This document shows, piece by piece, positions 27,398 to 36,103 of a DNA stretch of 64,000 nt. Below the pieces are notes generated by a model that worked only from the letters and a program-made list of their open reading frames with translations, was not told where the DNA came from and made no database searches. The number at the start of each line of letters is the position of its first letter. Positions within the stretch are counted from its first letter, which is position 1. The stretch comes from Candidatus Woesearchaeota archaeon. Its GTDB lineage: Archaea > Nanobdellota > Nanobdellia > Woesearchaeales > UBA10216. The DNA lies in contig JACPTF010000012.1 of assembly GCA_016192915.1 (NCBI GenBank), forward strand, positions 1 to 64,000, written 5' to 3'. The translations under genes and the position numbers were made by a program.

Positions 27398-28122
27398 CCT
27401 TTCTCGGCGAAGAATTCCTCAATTAATTTTACGGCGTTATTCTGTGTTTCCTCAACTGTTTTAGGCTCATCCGTATCCAGATACGCTACTTTTGAGCCGT
27501 GCTGCTCGAACAGCTGCCTTAGCCAGTCAGACCTGAATCTTGAGTCAATGTTGCGCTGGAATTCCAGGTTGTCGAAGATCGAATTGTCTTTTTTTGGCCT
27601 CGCCCCTAGCCTTTTAATGGCTGTTTCAGGCTTTACCATTGCAATAATAAACAGTGAAGGCGCGAATTGAAGTGCTGTTTTGTTTCCGGAAAGTCGCATC
27701 AGCTCTGAAAGCTGTATGTGCTCCTGCACAGGCTGGTATACCAGTGAAGATGATATGCCTCTTTCCTGAAAAACGTATTTGCCTGCTTTTATTGCTGGCA
27801 TTATGACCCGCTTGTAAAGCATCTCCCTGTCAAGCGCAAATGCGTGGGCTATGCTCATTGCAGGGTATTGTTTGCTCGAAGCCCGTATCAGCTCTTCCCT
27901 TATCGCCTTTCCAACATAGCAGAAGGTTGGCTCTGCTGAGATTATGGCGTCATGGCTGGCTATTTCGTCAGCCTCAGGAAAAGTCCCGTTTTCGCGGCAG
28001 TAGCTTCTAAGGTCAAGAATTCTCATTCCCTTCATTTCGGCCCACTTCTGCAGCCCGTCAACTATTGCCCCCTTGCCAGAGCCGTCAAGCCCGTCAACCA
28101 TCACGAAGCGGTTCTTTAGCAT
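27394..28122 (-). CDS. tmk: Thymidylate kinase-like P-loop kinase
   Basis: FVMVDGLDGSGKGAIVDGLQ; QERGISSSLVYQ; flanks ThyX-like gene. Confidence 0.8.
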   Translation of the reverse strand: MLKNRFVMVDGLDGSGKGAIVDGLQKWAEMKGMRILDLRSYCRENGTFPEADEIASHDAIISAEPTFCYVGKAIREELIRASSKQYPAMSIAHAFALDREMLYKRVIMPAIKAGKYVFQERGISSSLVYQPVQEHIQLSELMRLSGNKTALQFAPSLFIIAMVKPETAIKRLGARPKKDNSIFDNLEFQRNIDSRFRSDWLRQLFEQHGSKVAYLDTDEPKTVEETQNNAVKLIEEFFAEKG

Positions 28123-28223
28123 TAGAAATAGAGGAGCCCTGCTGCGTTAAAAATGTTTTGCAACACCGATAAAGCCTCTGGCATGGCACAAATTTATAAA
28201 TTAAGCTTCATTCCCGACCACTT

Positions 28224-28556
28224 ATGGCAGGCGAACCGACGATAAGGTATTGGGCAGGGCCATGGTCCGACATCCTAGACACGAGTTACTTTGTCAATGT
28301 AGAGGGCCCTGGAGTAGCTTCTGAGATTAAAACAGTGGCAAATAAACCTGAGGCGGCAGGTGAGACGTTAAGACTCTTCTGCGAATATCCTCTCCGTCTT
28401 TTATGCAGCAGTCTTTTTTCTTTATACAGAAGTCCTTTAAGTAACGGAGATAGAGTGCAACTGGCGAATGGGGTACCTCCTAATTCGGGCATCCACGCCA
28501 GGCAGCTTTCACCCCAAGAAGAGCAACAGTTCTTAAAAGCCCTTGGAGGGCAGTGA
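28224..28556 (+). CDS. Hypothetical protein
   Basis: ORF only. Confidence 0.4.
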   Translation: MAGEPTIRYWAGPWSDILDTSYFVNVEGPGVASEIKTVANKPEAAGETLRLFCEYPLRLLCSSLFSLYRSPLSNGDRVQLANGVPPNSGIHARQLSPQEEQQFLKALGGQ

Positions 28557-28594
28557 GTGAGGAGTGAAGCGGAGATCTCCATTCACCTTACTCT
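28551..28594. terminator. Convergent-gene terminator-like hairpin
   Basis: gtgagtgaggagtgaagc-ggagatctcc-attcaccttactctcac imperfect inverted repeat between convergent ORFs. Confidence 0.5.
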
Positions 28595-30312
28595 CACGTG
28601 TCTCCCTTCTCCATCGCTGCTATCTTCTCTTCCTTCCTTAATTCGCTTTTCAGCCTTCCAAGCGCATCCAATTCATCGAGGTTGACATAGCGCATATACT
28701 GAACCAATGCAGGATGGACTGCCTTTATCTGCCTGAACATTTCCTGCACGACGTGCCTGTAGCTTGGGTGACCCTGCGGAACGCTCCTTAGCTCGATAAG
28801 GTGGTATGCCTCGCGCAGGTTGAACTGCATAATGTAGCGTATGCGATAGGCAAGAGGGACAACGTACTGCGCCTCCATCGGCATTTCGGCCGCGATTTTT
28901 TTGTAAACTGCTGCCGCCCTTTTCATGCAGCGATGAAACTCGTTCCCAAAGCCGGCCTCAACAATTTCCTGCGGCGTATCGTAGCCGTGCTCAACAGTCA
29001 GCAATTGCGGTATTTGCGTCATTATCCTGTGCCTTTGCAAATCACGATAAGCGCCGTAGTCGCTGAGCACGTCAAACTGGTAATAAGCTGTCTCGGCAGC
29101 CCTCAGCGGCCTCTCCCTCCTGCTGCTTCTCTTTCCCATGTACTCGTCAACCACTTTCATTCTTTCCTCCGCAGTCATTTTCCTCGCCATTTTCCGAAGC
29201 TGTGACAGAGGATGGTGTGAGAACTGGTACAGCGCGGCAGCCACGACCTTGACTTCTGCTTCCTTATCGTAGCTGACGAAGGTTACTGTTGGCTGCTTCC
29301 TTATTTTGGTGCCGCTTAATTTCGCAGCTGCGAATGAATGCATAGCTTTCCTTGTCTCAACAAGGTAATTGCTTGGCGCTGCCCTTTTAACAAGCGACGG
29401 GATGACTTTTGACAGCTCTTCAAGCATCAGCCTTCCGATTTCCCTGACTTCTTCAAGCTCGTCGCTCATCAGCTTTGATGCCAGGTATTCAAAAGCCCTT
29501 CCGTTGGCTGTTATGCCGATGTTTGTCACGGTGGCTGCAGGAAGATAGTACCGCAGTATGTCAAGCGCCCTTGCCTTCACAGCGGACTCATATGCTGATT
29601 TTGCCCTTTTTGTCTCTGCCTCGTCTGTTATTTCGCTGATTTTTCTGCCACCAAGGTCAAATGCAGCAATCGGCCATTTTTCCCTTACAAATGCTTTCAT
29701 TGGCTCTAGCTGGCCGCTGTAAGCGTCAAATAGCCCCTTACACGTTGCCGCATAATCCTCCGAGAATCTTGAATTAGCCAGGGCAGCGGGCTTGCAGTAG
29801 TTGCCTTTTTCAAAGACAACGTACCTTGTTGACTTTTCAAGAGGCGAAGTCAGCCTGGCGTCCTCAAGCCTTTTTGCTGCTATCTGCGAAACGTTTTCGC
29901 ACGCTACATGTGCAATTCCAAGCTCTCCAACAGAGTCATCGCCATACTCCACAAGGATTCTTCTGAAGAAGTCCCGCGCTTTAACAAGTGCATTTGCAAA
30001 TGCGTCGTTGCTGCCCCCTGCAGAGACAGTGTCAAGTATGCTTTTGAACCCCGATTCAGGGTCCTTTACAAGGTCAAGAAAGTTCTTGCGGATGCTGTGC
30101 GCTGAGCGGCTGTACTTGGAAAACAGCACTGCAACAACCTCCTCAGGCACTTTTGCCGTGAAGGCAAACACCGGCTTGTCAAGGTTGGTAAAGTACGGCT
30201 CTAGTATCTTCTTTTCATCATCCGTGAATGAATCTGCCATCAGAGTTTCCAGTTTTAGCTGGCTTTTTATTGTTTTTGTTGCGGAATCATATTGCCGCAT
30301 AAGAAAATGCAA
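28594..30312 (-). CDS. Double-length ThyX-like protein
   Basis: First half ...SPLEKSTRYVVF; second half RDLQRHRIMTQIPQLLTVEHGYDTP; each resembles part of the ThyX motif. Confidence 0.75.
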   Translation of the reverse strand: MHFLMRQYDSATKTIKSQLKLETLMADSFTDDEKKILEPYFTNLDKPVFAFTAKVPEEVVAVLFSKYSRSAHSIRKNFLDLVKDPESGFKSILDTVSAGGSNDAFANALVKARDFFRRILVEYGDDSVGELGIAHVACENVSQIAAKRLEDARLTSPLEKSTRYVVFEKGNYCKPAALANSRFSEDYAATCKGLFDAYSGQLEPMKAFVREKWPIAAFDLGGRKISEITDEAETKRAKSAYESAVKARALDILRYYLPAATVTNIGITANGRAFEYLASKLMSDELEEVREIGRLMLEELSKVIPSLVKRAAPSNYLVETRKAMHSFAAAKLSGTKIRKQPTVTFVSYDKEAEVKVVAAALYQFSHHPLSQLRKMARKMTAEERMKVVDEYMGKRSSRRERPLRAAETAYYQFDVLSDYGAYRDLQRHRIMTQIPQLLTVEHGYDTPQEIVEAGFGNEFHRCMKRAAAVYKKIAAEMPMEAQYVVPLAYRIRYIMQFNLREAYHLIELRSVPQGHPSYRHVVQEMFRQIKAVHPALVQYMRYVNLDELDALGRLKSELRKEEKIAAMEKGDT

Positions 30313-30768
30313 AGCAATTTAAAGGTGTTCAGGCTATCTGTCGGCATGGAGGTTGAACGGGTAACAGACTCAAATTATGACCTCTTTAAGTCTAACCCTC
30401 TTGCTGTTTTGGTTGCTTCAGCTTCCTGGTGTGACCATTGCGCTGATTACAGGCCCATAGTGCAGGCAGCAGCGGCTGCTAGGCCTGATATAACTTTTGG
30501 TGAAGCAGTACTAGATAAAGGGAGGCTTACACTGTTTAAGAGAGAATATGGCTCTCTGCTTGATTATATACCAGTAACTATTGTAATGCGTAACGGCCAG
30601 GGCGTTGCCTTTAATGTTGGTGCCCACCCACAATCTGAGCTTGAGGCACTTATAGAAAGCGCACTGGAGGAGGGAAGTGATGCGCATATGCCAGCCGGTG
30701 CGGAGCGTCTGTCATTGGTTGATGGAAAGTATGCTATTGACGTTTCGGCTTCAGGGCAGATGCTATAG
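30292..30768 (+). CDS. Thioredoxin-like protein (CDHC)
   Basis: VLVASASWCDHCADYRPIV...YIPVTIVMRNGQ. Confidence 0.8.
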   Translation: MPHKKMQSNLKVFRLSVGMEVERVTDSNYDLFKSNPLAVLVASASWCDHCADYRPIVQAAAAARPDITFGEAVLDKGRLTLFKREYGSLLDYIPVTIVMRNGQGVAFNVGAHPQSELEALIESALEEGSDAHMPAGAERLSLVDGKYAIDVSASGQML

Positions 30769-30834
30769 TCAGAGCCGTTAAAGTCGGTAAGCATATCAGC
30801 CAAAACAACCACCAACAGCCACTACTTTTGAACA

Positions 30835-31581
30835 TCACTTAATCGCTACATTATCCCCAACTTTAGCGTTAACAACGGCAGCAGCACTTCCGTTTCTCAC
30901 AGCAAGCTCCAGTGTGTTCCTGCTGCCTGTTATGACAAAAAGCTCCCCATCTTTTGCCTCTTCGTAAGTTTCGTGGTAGTTTAAATTATTTTTGAAGTTG
31001 CCGCATTCAACTTTATATGGCTTTTTCAGCTGCTGCAGGAAAGGTTTAATCGTTGTGACAATGTTGCCGTAATGCTCAACAACAACTATTTCCCCTTCGC
31101 CATTACCGCTTGCAAATCGCAGTTGCCGCATTGAATTTTTGTCAGTTTTTTTGCCAAGCTTTTCTATTGCAATCCCTTTTTCCAATTTTGCAGCTGCAGG
31201 CGCAAACACATCTCTCCCCTGGAATGTTTTCGAGGCTGTTGCCGGCACTTGTAGCTCGACAACAATCTCGATTCCGTCCTCTGTCGCTGCTGAATAAATT
31301 ATGCCGTTGTCAGGCCCGGCAAAATAATAGTTTTTCGTCTTTACTGCAACGCATCTTCTTTTGCCGCCAACTCCAGGGTCAACAACAGCATAGAAGATTG
31401 TGCCTTTCGGGAAGTATTTGTAGTCCTGAAGCAGAATCCATGCCCCGCTTCTCACCTGGAACGGCTCAACATCGTTGTAAAGGTCAACTATTTTTGCATG
31501 GGGGCAGTTATCGTAAATTACTCCTTTTACCAGGCCGAGCCCGTCCGAGCCGTCAAAATCAGTTAGCAACGCAATAACCAT
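30835..31581 (-). CDS. SAM hydroxide adenosyltransferase (DUF62) family
   Basis: MVIALLTDFDGSD...GTIFYAVVDPGVGG...YYFAGPDNGI; start trimmed from 31638. Confidence 0.88.
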   Translation of the reverse strand: MVIALLTDFDGSDGLGLVKGVIYDNCPHAKIVDLYNDVEPFQVRSGAWILLQDYKYFPKGTIFYAVVDPGVGGKRRCVAVKTKNYYFAGPDNGIIYSAATEDGIEIVVELQVPATASKTFQGRDVFAPAAAKLEKGIAIEKLGKKTDKNSMRQLRFASGNGEGEIVVVEHYGNIVTTIKPFLQQLKKPYKVECGNFKNNLNYHETYEEAKDGELFVITGSRNTLELAVRNGSAAAVVNAKVGDNVAIK

Positions 31582-31656
31582 GCCGCTCCCACTTTTGGAC
31601 ACGCAAGCAGGGCAATATAAAAAACTATTTATAATCACTGCACAATAGGCAATGAA

Positions 31657-32244
31657 ATGATACTCGGATTGACAGGAACCTATGCTGCCGGGAAGGGCAC
31701 AGTTGCCGAATACCTTATCGGCAGGGGATTCCAGTTTTACTCCCTTTCTGATGAGCTGAGGCTTCTTTTGAGGGAAAAGGGCTTCATGCCGACAAGGGAC
31801 AACCTGACAAAGGCCGGCAACACTTTACGAGCCAAACACGGTTCCGGCTTTCTTGCAGAGCTCGTTATAAAGCGCCTGAGGGGCAGCCCGAGCGTTACCA
31901 ACTCGGTTGTTGACAGTATCCGCAACGCCGGAGAGATTGCAGCCTTGAGGGAGCTGAAGGATTTTTTCCTGATTGCGGTTGACGCCCCGGTTGACATCAG
32001 GTATGAGAGGGCCAAGAAGCGCGGCACTGAGCGCGACCCGAAATCGTTCAGCGAGTTCCTTGTCCAGGAGAAAAGGGAGATGGCTGGGAAGAATACGGAG
32101 CAGCAGCTCGCAGCGTGCATTAAGTCAGCTGATTTCGCCATAAGCAACGACTCTGACTACAAGAAGCTTTATAAGGAGATTGAGAAGACGCTCGAGCAGA
32201 TAAAAGCTAAAGTTGCGGCAACAGCTGCCGCAGCGAAAAAGTGA
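31657..32244 (+). CDS. P-loop nucleotide/dNMP kinase-like protein
   Basis: MILGLTGTYAAGKGTVAEYLIGRGF; Lys-rich tail. Confidence 0.75.
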   Translation: MILGLTGTYAAGKGTVAEYLIGRGFQFYSLSDELRLLLREKGFMPTRDNLTKAGNTLRAKHGSGFLAELVIKRLRGSPSVTNSVVDSIRNAGEIAALRELKDFFLIAVDAPVDIRYERAKKRGTERDPKSFSEFLVQEKREMAGKNTEQQLAACIKSADFAISNDSDYKKLYKEIEKTLEQIKAKVAATAAAAKK

Positions 32245-32256
32245 TGGGCGTTTCAC

Positions 32257-32817
32257 ATGTTGCTGAGTGACAAGAGCATAAAGGAAGCCATAGCAAATGG
32301 GAAGATAGTCATAAAGCCGTACTTTGAGGACTGTGTGCAGCCTTCAAGCATTGACGTGCACCTTGGCAGCAAGTTCCTCCTTTTCAACAGGGCCAAGCAT
32401 GGCGTTATAGATGTCAAGCAGAAGCAGGATGAGCTCATGACTGCGGTTGAGGTAAAGGAAGGCGAGCCTTTCATGCTTCACCCTGGGGAATTTGTGCTTG
32501 GAAGCACCTTGGAATTTGTTAAGATGCCTAACGACATTGCAGGAAGGATTGAGGGCAAAAGCTCCCTTGGCCGCCTTGGCCTTTTGATACACAGCACAGC
32601 GGGATACATCGATGCAGGATTTGAAGGAAACCTCACGCTTGAGCTCAGCAATGTCTCACCGTTGCCAATCACGCTTTACTACAAGATGAAAATCGGGCAA
32701 ATCTCCTTCACGCAGATGACAACACCAGTAGACAGGCCTTACGGCTCCAAAGGTCTCGGCAGCCACTACCAGGGCCAGAAGGTGCCGGTTGCGAGCAAGT
32801 TCTATGAGGAGTTTTGA
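32257..32817 (+). CDS. dcd: dCTP deaminase
   Basis: VQPSSIDVHLG, RIEGKSSLGRLGLLIHSTAGYIDAGFEGNLTLELSN. Confidence 0.94.
   Translation: MLLSDKSIKEAIANGKIVIKPYFEDCVQPSSIDVHLGSKFLLFNRAKHGVIDVKQKQDELMTAVEVKEGEPFMLHPGEFVLGSTLEFVKMPNDIAGRIEGKSSLGRLGLLIHSTAGYIDAGFEGNLTLELSNVSPLPITLYYKMKIGQISFTQMTTPVDRPYGSKGLGSHYQGQKVPVASKFYEEF
32758..32817 (+). repeat. 60-bp direct repeat, copy 1 (in-frame 3' end of dcd)
   Basis: ggcagccactaccagggccagaaggtgccggttgcgagcaagttctatgaggagttttga. Confidence 0.97.
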
Positions 32818-32856
32818 GCTAAAGATTTTTATACTAAACCTGCTTAAATCTTATCC

Positions 32857-33150
32857 ATGGCGAAGTCGTTGCTTAGTGAATTATCGAAAGAGCTGGAAAT
32901 CCCAGAAAAAAGAATATTGGACGAAAGCATACACGTTTTTCTGGAAAAGGAGCTTAGAGACGCGTCTGCGGAGATTTTGAAGATTAAAGCCCAATTCAAC
33001 ATTTCCAGCGCAAAGGAGCTAAAGGGCAGGATAGAGAAAGGCGAATTGGAAGAACACCCCGCCTGGGAGCAGCTCATTTACTGGGAAAACCTTGAAAAGA
33101 GGGTTAAGGTGGTCAACGATTGGATGCAGAAATTGCGTATCTCAAGCTAA
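32857..33150 (+). CDS. Candidate antitoxin (TumA-like position)
   Basis: Small helical protein overlapping the toxin start by 31 nt; TATA-like ttttatac just upstream. Confidence 0.6.
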   Translation: MAKSLLSELSKELEIPEKRILDESIHVFLEKELRDASAEILKIKAQFNISSAKELKGRIEKGELEEHPAWEQLIYWENLEKRVKVVNDWMQKLRISS

Positions 33151-33485
33151 AAAGCATTGCCTTGCAGGAATTTCCTGACATTGTAGTTTCTGCCACCACC
33201 GCCAGAGGGCCTTTAAACGCTGCAAAAAGCCTCCGGATATTTTTCATTGACGACTCTTTCCTTGATGTATGGTTAAGCGACGAAAAATATTCCTACCACT
33301 GGCAGCGCAAAGACGGCAAAATCTTCCGGCACGATAACGCTCCGCATAAAAAGCACGAAGGCGTAAAGACTTTTCCAAAGCACTTCCACGATGGCTCTGA
33401 AGGCAATGTGAAAGAAAGCGAACTTGGCGATAAACCTGAAGTTGCGCTGAGGGAGTTCCTGAACTTCGTAAGGAAAAATATTTAA
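33120..33485 (+). CDS. TumE-family (DUF6516-like) toxin
   Basis: IDDSFLDVWLSDEKYSYHWQRKDGKIFRHDNAPHKKHEGVKTFPKHFHDG...EVALREFLNFV. Confidence 0.75.
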   Translation: MDAEIAYLKLKSIALQEFPDIVVSATTARGPLNAAKSLRIFFIDDSFLDVWLSDEKYSYHWQRKDGKIFRHDNAPHKKHEGVKTFPKHFHDGSEGNVKESELGDKPEVALREFLNFVRKNI

Positions 33486-33489
33486 TGGC

Positions 33490-33549
33490 GGCAGCCATTA
33501 CCAGGGGCAGAAAGTGCCTGTAGCCAGCAAGTTCTATGAGGAGTTTTGA
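33490..33549 (+). repeat. 60-bp direct repeat, copy 2 (detached dcd 3' end)
   Basis: ggcagccattaccaggggcagaaagtgcctgtagccagcaagttctatgaggagttttga; 54/60 identical to copy 1, all differences synonymous. Confidence 0.97.
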
Positions 33550-33566
33550 AAAGGATTAGCAATAAT

Positions 33567-33734
33567 TTACCTAAGCATAACGCTCTTCTTCCTTGCCTTC
33601 TGCCAAGCGTATCTTCGCATCTTTGCCGAGGAGCCGAATCCGCAGCTTGCGCACGTCCTGCCCCTGAGCGTCAGTGTGCGCTGGCCGCATCTCCGGCAGA
33701 ATATCATGTTCTTCTTCCCGCTTTTCTTGCCCAT
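33567..33734 (-). CDS. rpl37e: Ribosomal protein L37e
   Basis: MGKKSGKKNMIFCRRCGQRTLTLRGRTCASCGFGSSAKMRRYAWQKA. Confidence 0.9.
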   Translation of the reverse strand: MGKKSGKKNMIFCRRCGQRTLTLRGRTCASCGFGSSAKMRRYAWQKARKKSVMLR

Positions 33735-33814
33735 TGAATGAGTGCCTTTCATGCGAAGGCGAAAACTTTGGGTTGGTTAAAAAGCTTTCTATTCCGTGAA
33801 ATAAAAGCCGTATG

Positions 33815-33898
33815 CGCCGAGCCAGGGAGTTGAACCCTGACGGCCGTGGGGCCACTCACCTCTGAAGTGAGCGCGTCTACCTATTCCGCCAGCTCGGC
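33815..33898 (-). tRNA. tRNA-Leu(CAG)
   Basis: Minus strand GCCGAGC...CTCAC-TTCAGAG-GTGAG...CAGGG-TTCAACT-CCCTG-GCTCGGC-G with long variable arm. Confidence 0.93.
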
Positions 33899-34075
33899 TA
33901 CACACAGCTGCCTGCATTGCTGCAGAGCGATAATCAGTCTAGTTTTATTCTAATTAAGCCTTTACCTCGTTTTTACGGAAAAATTCCGGCAGTTTGTAAA
34001 AATATTTCAAATGTTGTAGAATATTTCCGAATTTTGAGGCATTTTCCGAAAAATTTCTGCCGAAACCGAACAAAG

Positions 34076-34090
34076 GTTTAAATACTAGCT
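34076..34090 (+). promoter_or_regulatory. Archaeal BRE/TATA-like promoter
   Basis: aaaggtttaaatact, same pattern as upstream of tfb. Confidence 0.6.
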
Positions 34091-34099
34091 CGTATACCT

Positions 34100-34166
34100 G
34101 AAACACAGGCCGTGGGGAAACTTTCGGGTTCGCCTACCTGTTTCGGAACCCGATTTCTTTTTTATT
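34100..34166 (+). ncRNA. Candidate small structured RNA with possible pseudoknot
   Basis: Strong promoter upstream, no ORF; CGGGTTC/GAACCCG stem whose loop (CCTGTTTC) can pair with upstream GAAACA(ca)GG; followed by T-rich tract. Confidence 0.4.
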
Positions 34167-34176
34167 TATGTTACGC

Positions 34177-34431
34177 TCACTCCGTAGAAATCATCACTAT
34201 CATGTCGCCCCTGAGGAATATTGTGCCGAGCTTCCTCTTGGTTTCGCCGTCTGCCCTTTCCTCAGCTTCATCAAGAACTACGTTCACGTGTATGTCGAAC
34301 GCCTTGAGCTTGCCAACGAACTGCTTGTTGTTTTTCAGCTCAACAATTACGCGCTTGTTCCTCGCGCTGTTGAGCGCGTCAAGCGGCCTTGATTCGAAAT
34401 TGCCTTCAGTCAATGCCATCGCCCCCATCAA
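34177..34431 (-). CDS. Lsm/Sm-like archaeal protein
   Basis: RPLDALNSARNKRVIVELKNNKQFVGKLKAFDIHVNVVLDEAEE...LGTIFLRGDMIVMIS. Confidence 0.94.
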   Translation of the reverse strand: MMGAMALTEGNFESRPLDALNSARNKRVIVELKNNKQFVGKLKAFDIHVNVVLDEAEERADGETKRKLGTIFLRGDMIVMISTE

Positions 34432-34505
34432 AAATTAAGCGGTGGTCAACGCATTGTTGCTAATATATAAAGATTGTGGCAAAATTTTGCAAAAATTGTT
34501 CAGCG

Positions 34506-34964
34506 TTATTTGACAGTCTCCAGAACCAGCATAGTCTCTGTCCTTGCCACTCCGCCAATCCGCTTGAGGTTTCTCAGCAGGATGCTGCCAAGCTCTTCAG
34601 CGTCTTTGGCCCTGACTTTTATCATTATGTCATTGGCGCCGGTTACCGCATTTACCTCAGTTATAAAGGGCATTGTGGCAAGCTTCTTTGAAACCTCGTC
34701 ATGCACCTCGTAAGCAATGTCAATCAGCACATAAGCCGTTAGCGGCTTATTGAGCTTCCTGTAGTCAATGACAGCTACCACCTTTTTTATGATGCCGAGC
34801 TGCTTGAGCTTTCTCAGCCTGTTGTGCACGGTTGTTTGCGGCATGCCAAGCATCGCGGCCAGCTTTTTGGTCGTGAGGCTGGCGTCCTGCTCAATGCGCT
34901 CCAGAATTGATAAATCCTTGCTGTCAAGCTCTAAATTACTAAGATTACTGCCATCGACCCCCAT
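34506..34964 (-). CDS. Lrp/AsnC-family transcriptional regulator
   Basis: LDSKDLSILERIEQDASLTTKKLAAMLGMPQTTVHNRLRKLKQLGIIKK + RAM-like domain. Confidence 0.92.
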   Translation of the reverse strand: MGVDGSNLSNLELDSKDLSILERIEQDASLTTKKLAAMLGMPQTTVHNRLRKLKQLGIIKKVVAVIDYRKLNKPLTAYVLIDIAYEVHDEVSKKLATMPFITEVNAVTGANDIMIKVRAKDAEELGSILLRNLKRIGGVARTETMLVLETVK

Positions 34965-35358
34965 TTTGGTAAAAAAATCTGTTCAAATTTAAATACTTTG
35001 CTATTTTTTGAATAATTTTCCATATTTTTGGCAATAAGTATTAATAGTTTGCGGCTTCAGCAGGATGCTTTCACGCGTTAGCCAGCAGAATCGTAAAATA
35101 TGAGGCAGCGGGGGATAAGATTTTCAGTTTAGCCGGAGCTTTTGCGGAAAAAGTGCCGATTTTTGAAAGCTATCCGGAACAGGCAGTAAGCTTTGCGTAA
35201 TCACCGCATTTTTTGCGGCTTTGTAGCAGCAAGGCATAAGAAGAGCGAAAACTAATACAATAATTCGTGCTTTATATAAGACGTGTAAAGAAGGTATTTA
35301 AACCGAAGCAGACTACCCTAAGCTAGCAATAACTGCGATTGTGGGGTGATTTGGGGAT

Positions 35359-36018
35359 ATGAAAACTAAGGGTAGGATTGGTAAGTGCTTGGCAGCTTTT
35401 ACAGTCTTGGCTGTCGTTTTGCTGCTTACGGCAACGTTAGCTTATGCGCAGGCTGCAACGTCTAAGGCTGTGGCTGCTACACCTTTGTCAAAGGAGGCGC
35501 TTGATAAGCTTCCTAAAGCAGGCAGTGGGCAGGTGATGCCACAATCAGGCAGCGCAGGTGCCCCAACCAGTCCCGGAGGCGCTGGCGGAGGAAAAGCAGC
35601 AGCATTGCCGGCTGAGAGCGTGAAAAGCTTATACCACTTGCCATCAGGTTCTAATGGCAGTGAAGAAAGTAGCGGAAATACTGGCACCCCTGTCGGAATA
35701 ACAGGTGCTGCCTCAGGCGCTCCAAGCAAAGCCCCGGAATCCGGCTCTCCCGGTCTATCTGCTGAAGGAAGCGAGGGAGCTTCTGCATTGTCAAGTCAGG
35801 CTCAAGTCCCTGCTGTGCAGGTTAAGTCTGTGCCTGAACCTTTACCGTCACAGCAAACACCTACAGTTTCGAGTAATGAGCCAAAGCCGCAAGGAGCAGA
35901 AGCTAAGACCTCATCAGAGGCCAAGCCAAAAAAAGCAGCGGGAGAGCAGCCCGGCAAGAAAACATCAGTCGCTGCGAAAATATCGGGCTTTTTCAAGAAA
36001 CTGCTAGGGCGACGATGA
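35359..36018 (+). CDS. Secreted low-complexity (Ser/Pro/Gly/Ala-rich) protein
   Basis: Signal-peptide-like N-terminus LAAFTVLAVVLLLTATLAYAQA; Lys/Arg-rich C-terminus. Confidence 0.7.
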   Translation: MKTKGRIGKCLAAFTVLAVVLLLTATLAYAQAATSKAVAATPLSKEALDKLPKAGSGQVMPQSGSAGAPTSPGGAGGGKAAALPAESVKSLYHLPSGSNGSEESSGNTGTPVGITGAASGAPSKAPESGSPGLSAEGSEGASALSSQAQVPAVQVKSVPEPLPSQQTPTVSSNEPKPQGAEAKTSSEAKPKKAAGEQPGKKTSVAAKISGFFKKLLGRR

Positions 36019-36103
36019 GCTTGATACGCAGCAAATTTGGTGGTGATAAGCTACGGCTTCAGGTTGCAAAGGATTAGTTGGGCTATCTAGCACACTTTTT
36101 GTA

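Noticed and set aside
28594-28612. 'gtgtctccct' at the 3' end of the ThyX-like gene as another hairpin-element boundary
   Set aside because: It encodes the C-terminal GDT and is not accompanied by the rest of the element
32789-32980. 63-aa ORF spanning dcd end and the antitoxin start
   Set aside because: Out-of-frame overlap with two better-supported genes
33546-33737. Plus-strand ORF opposite rpl37e
   Set aside because: Antisense to a clear ribosomal protein gene
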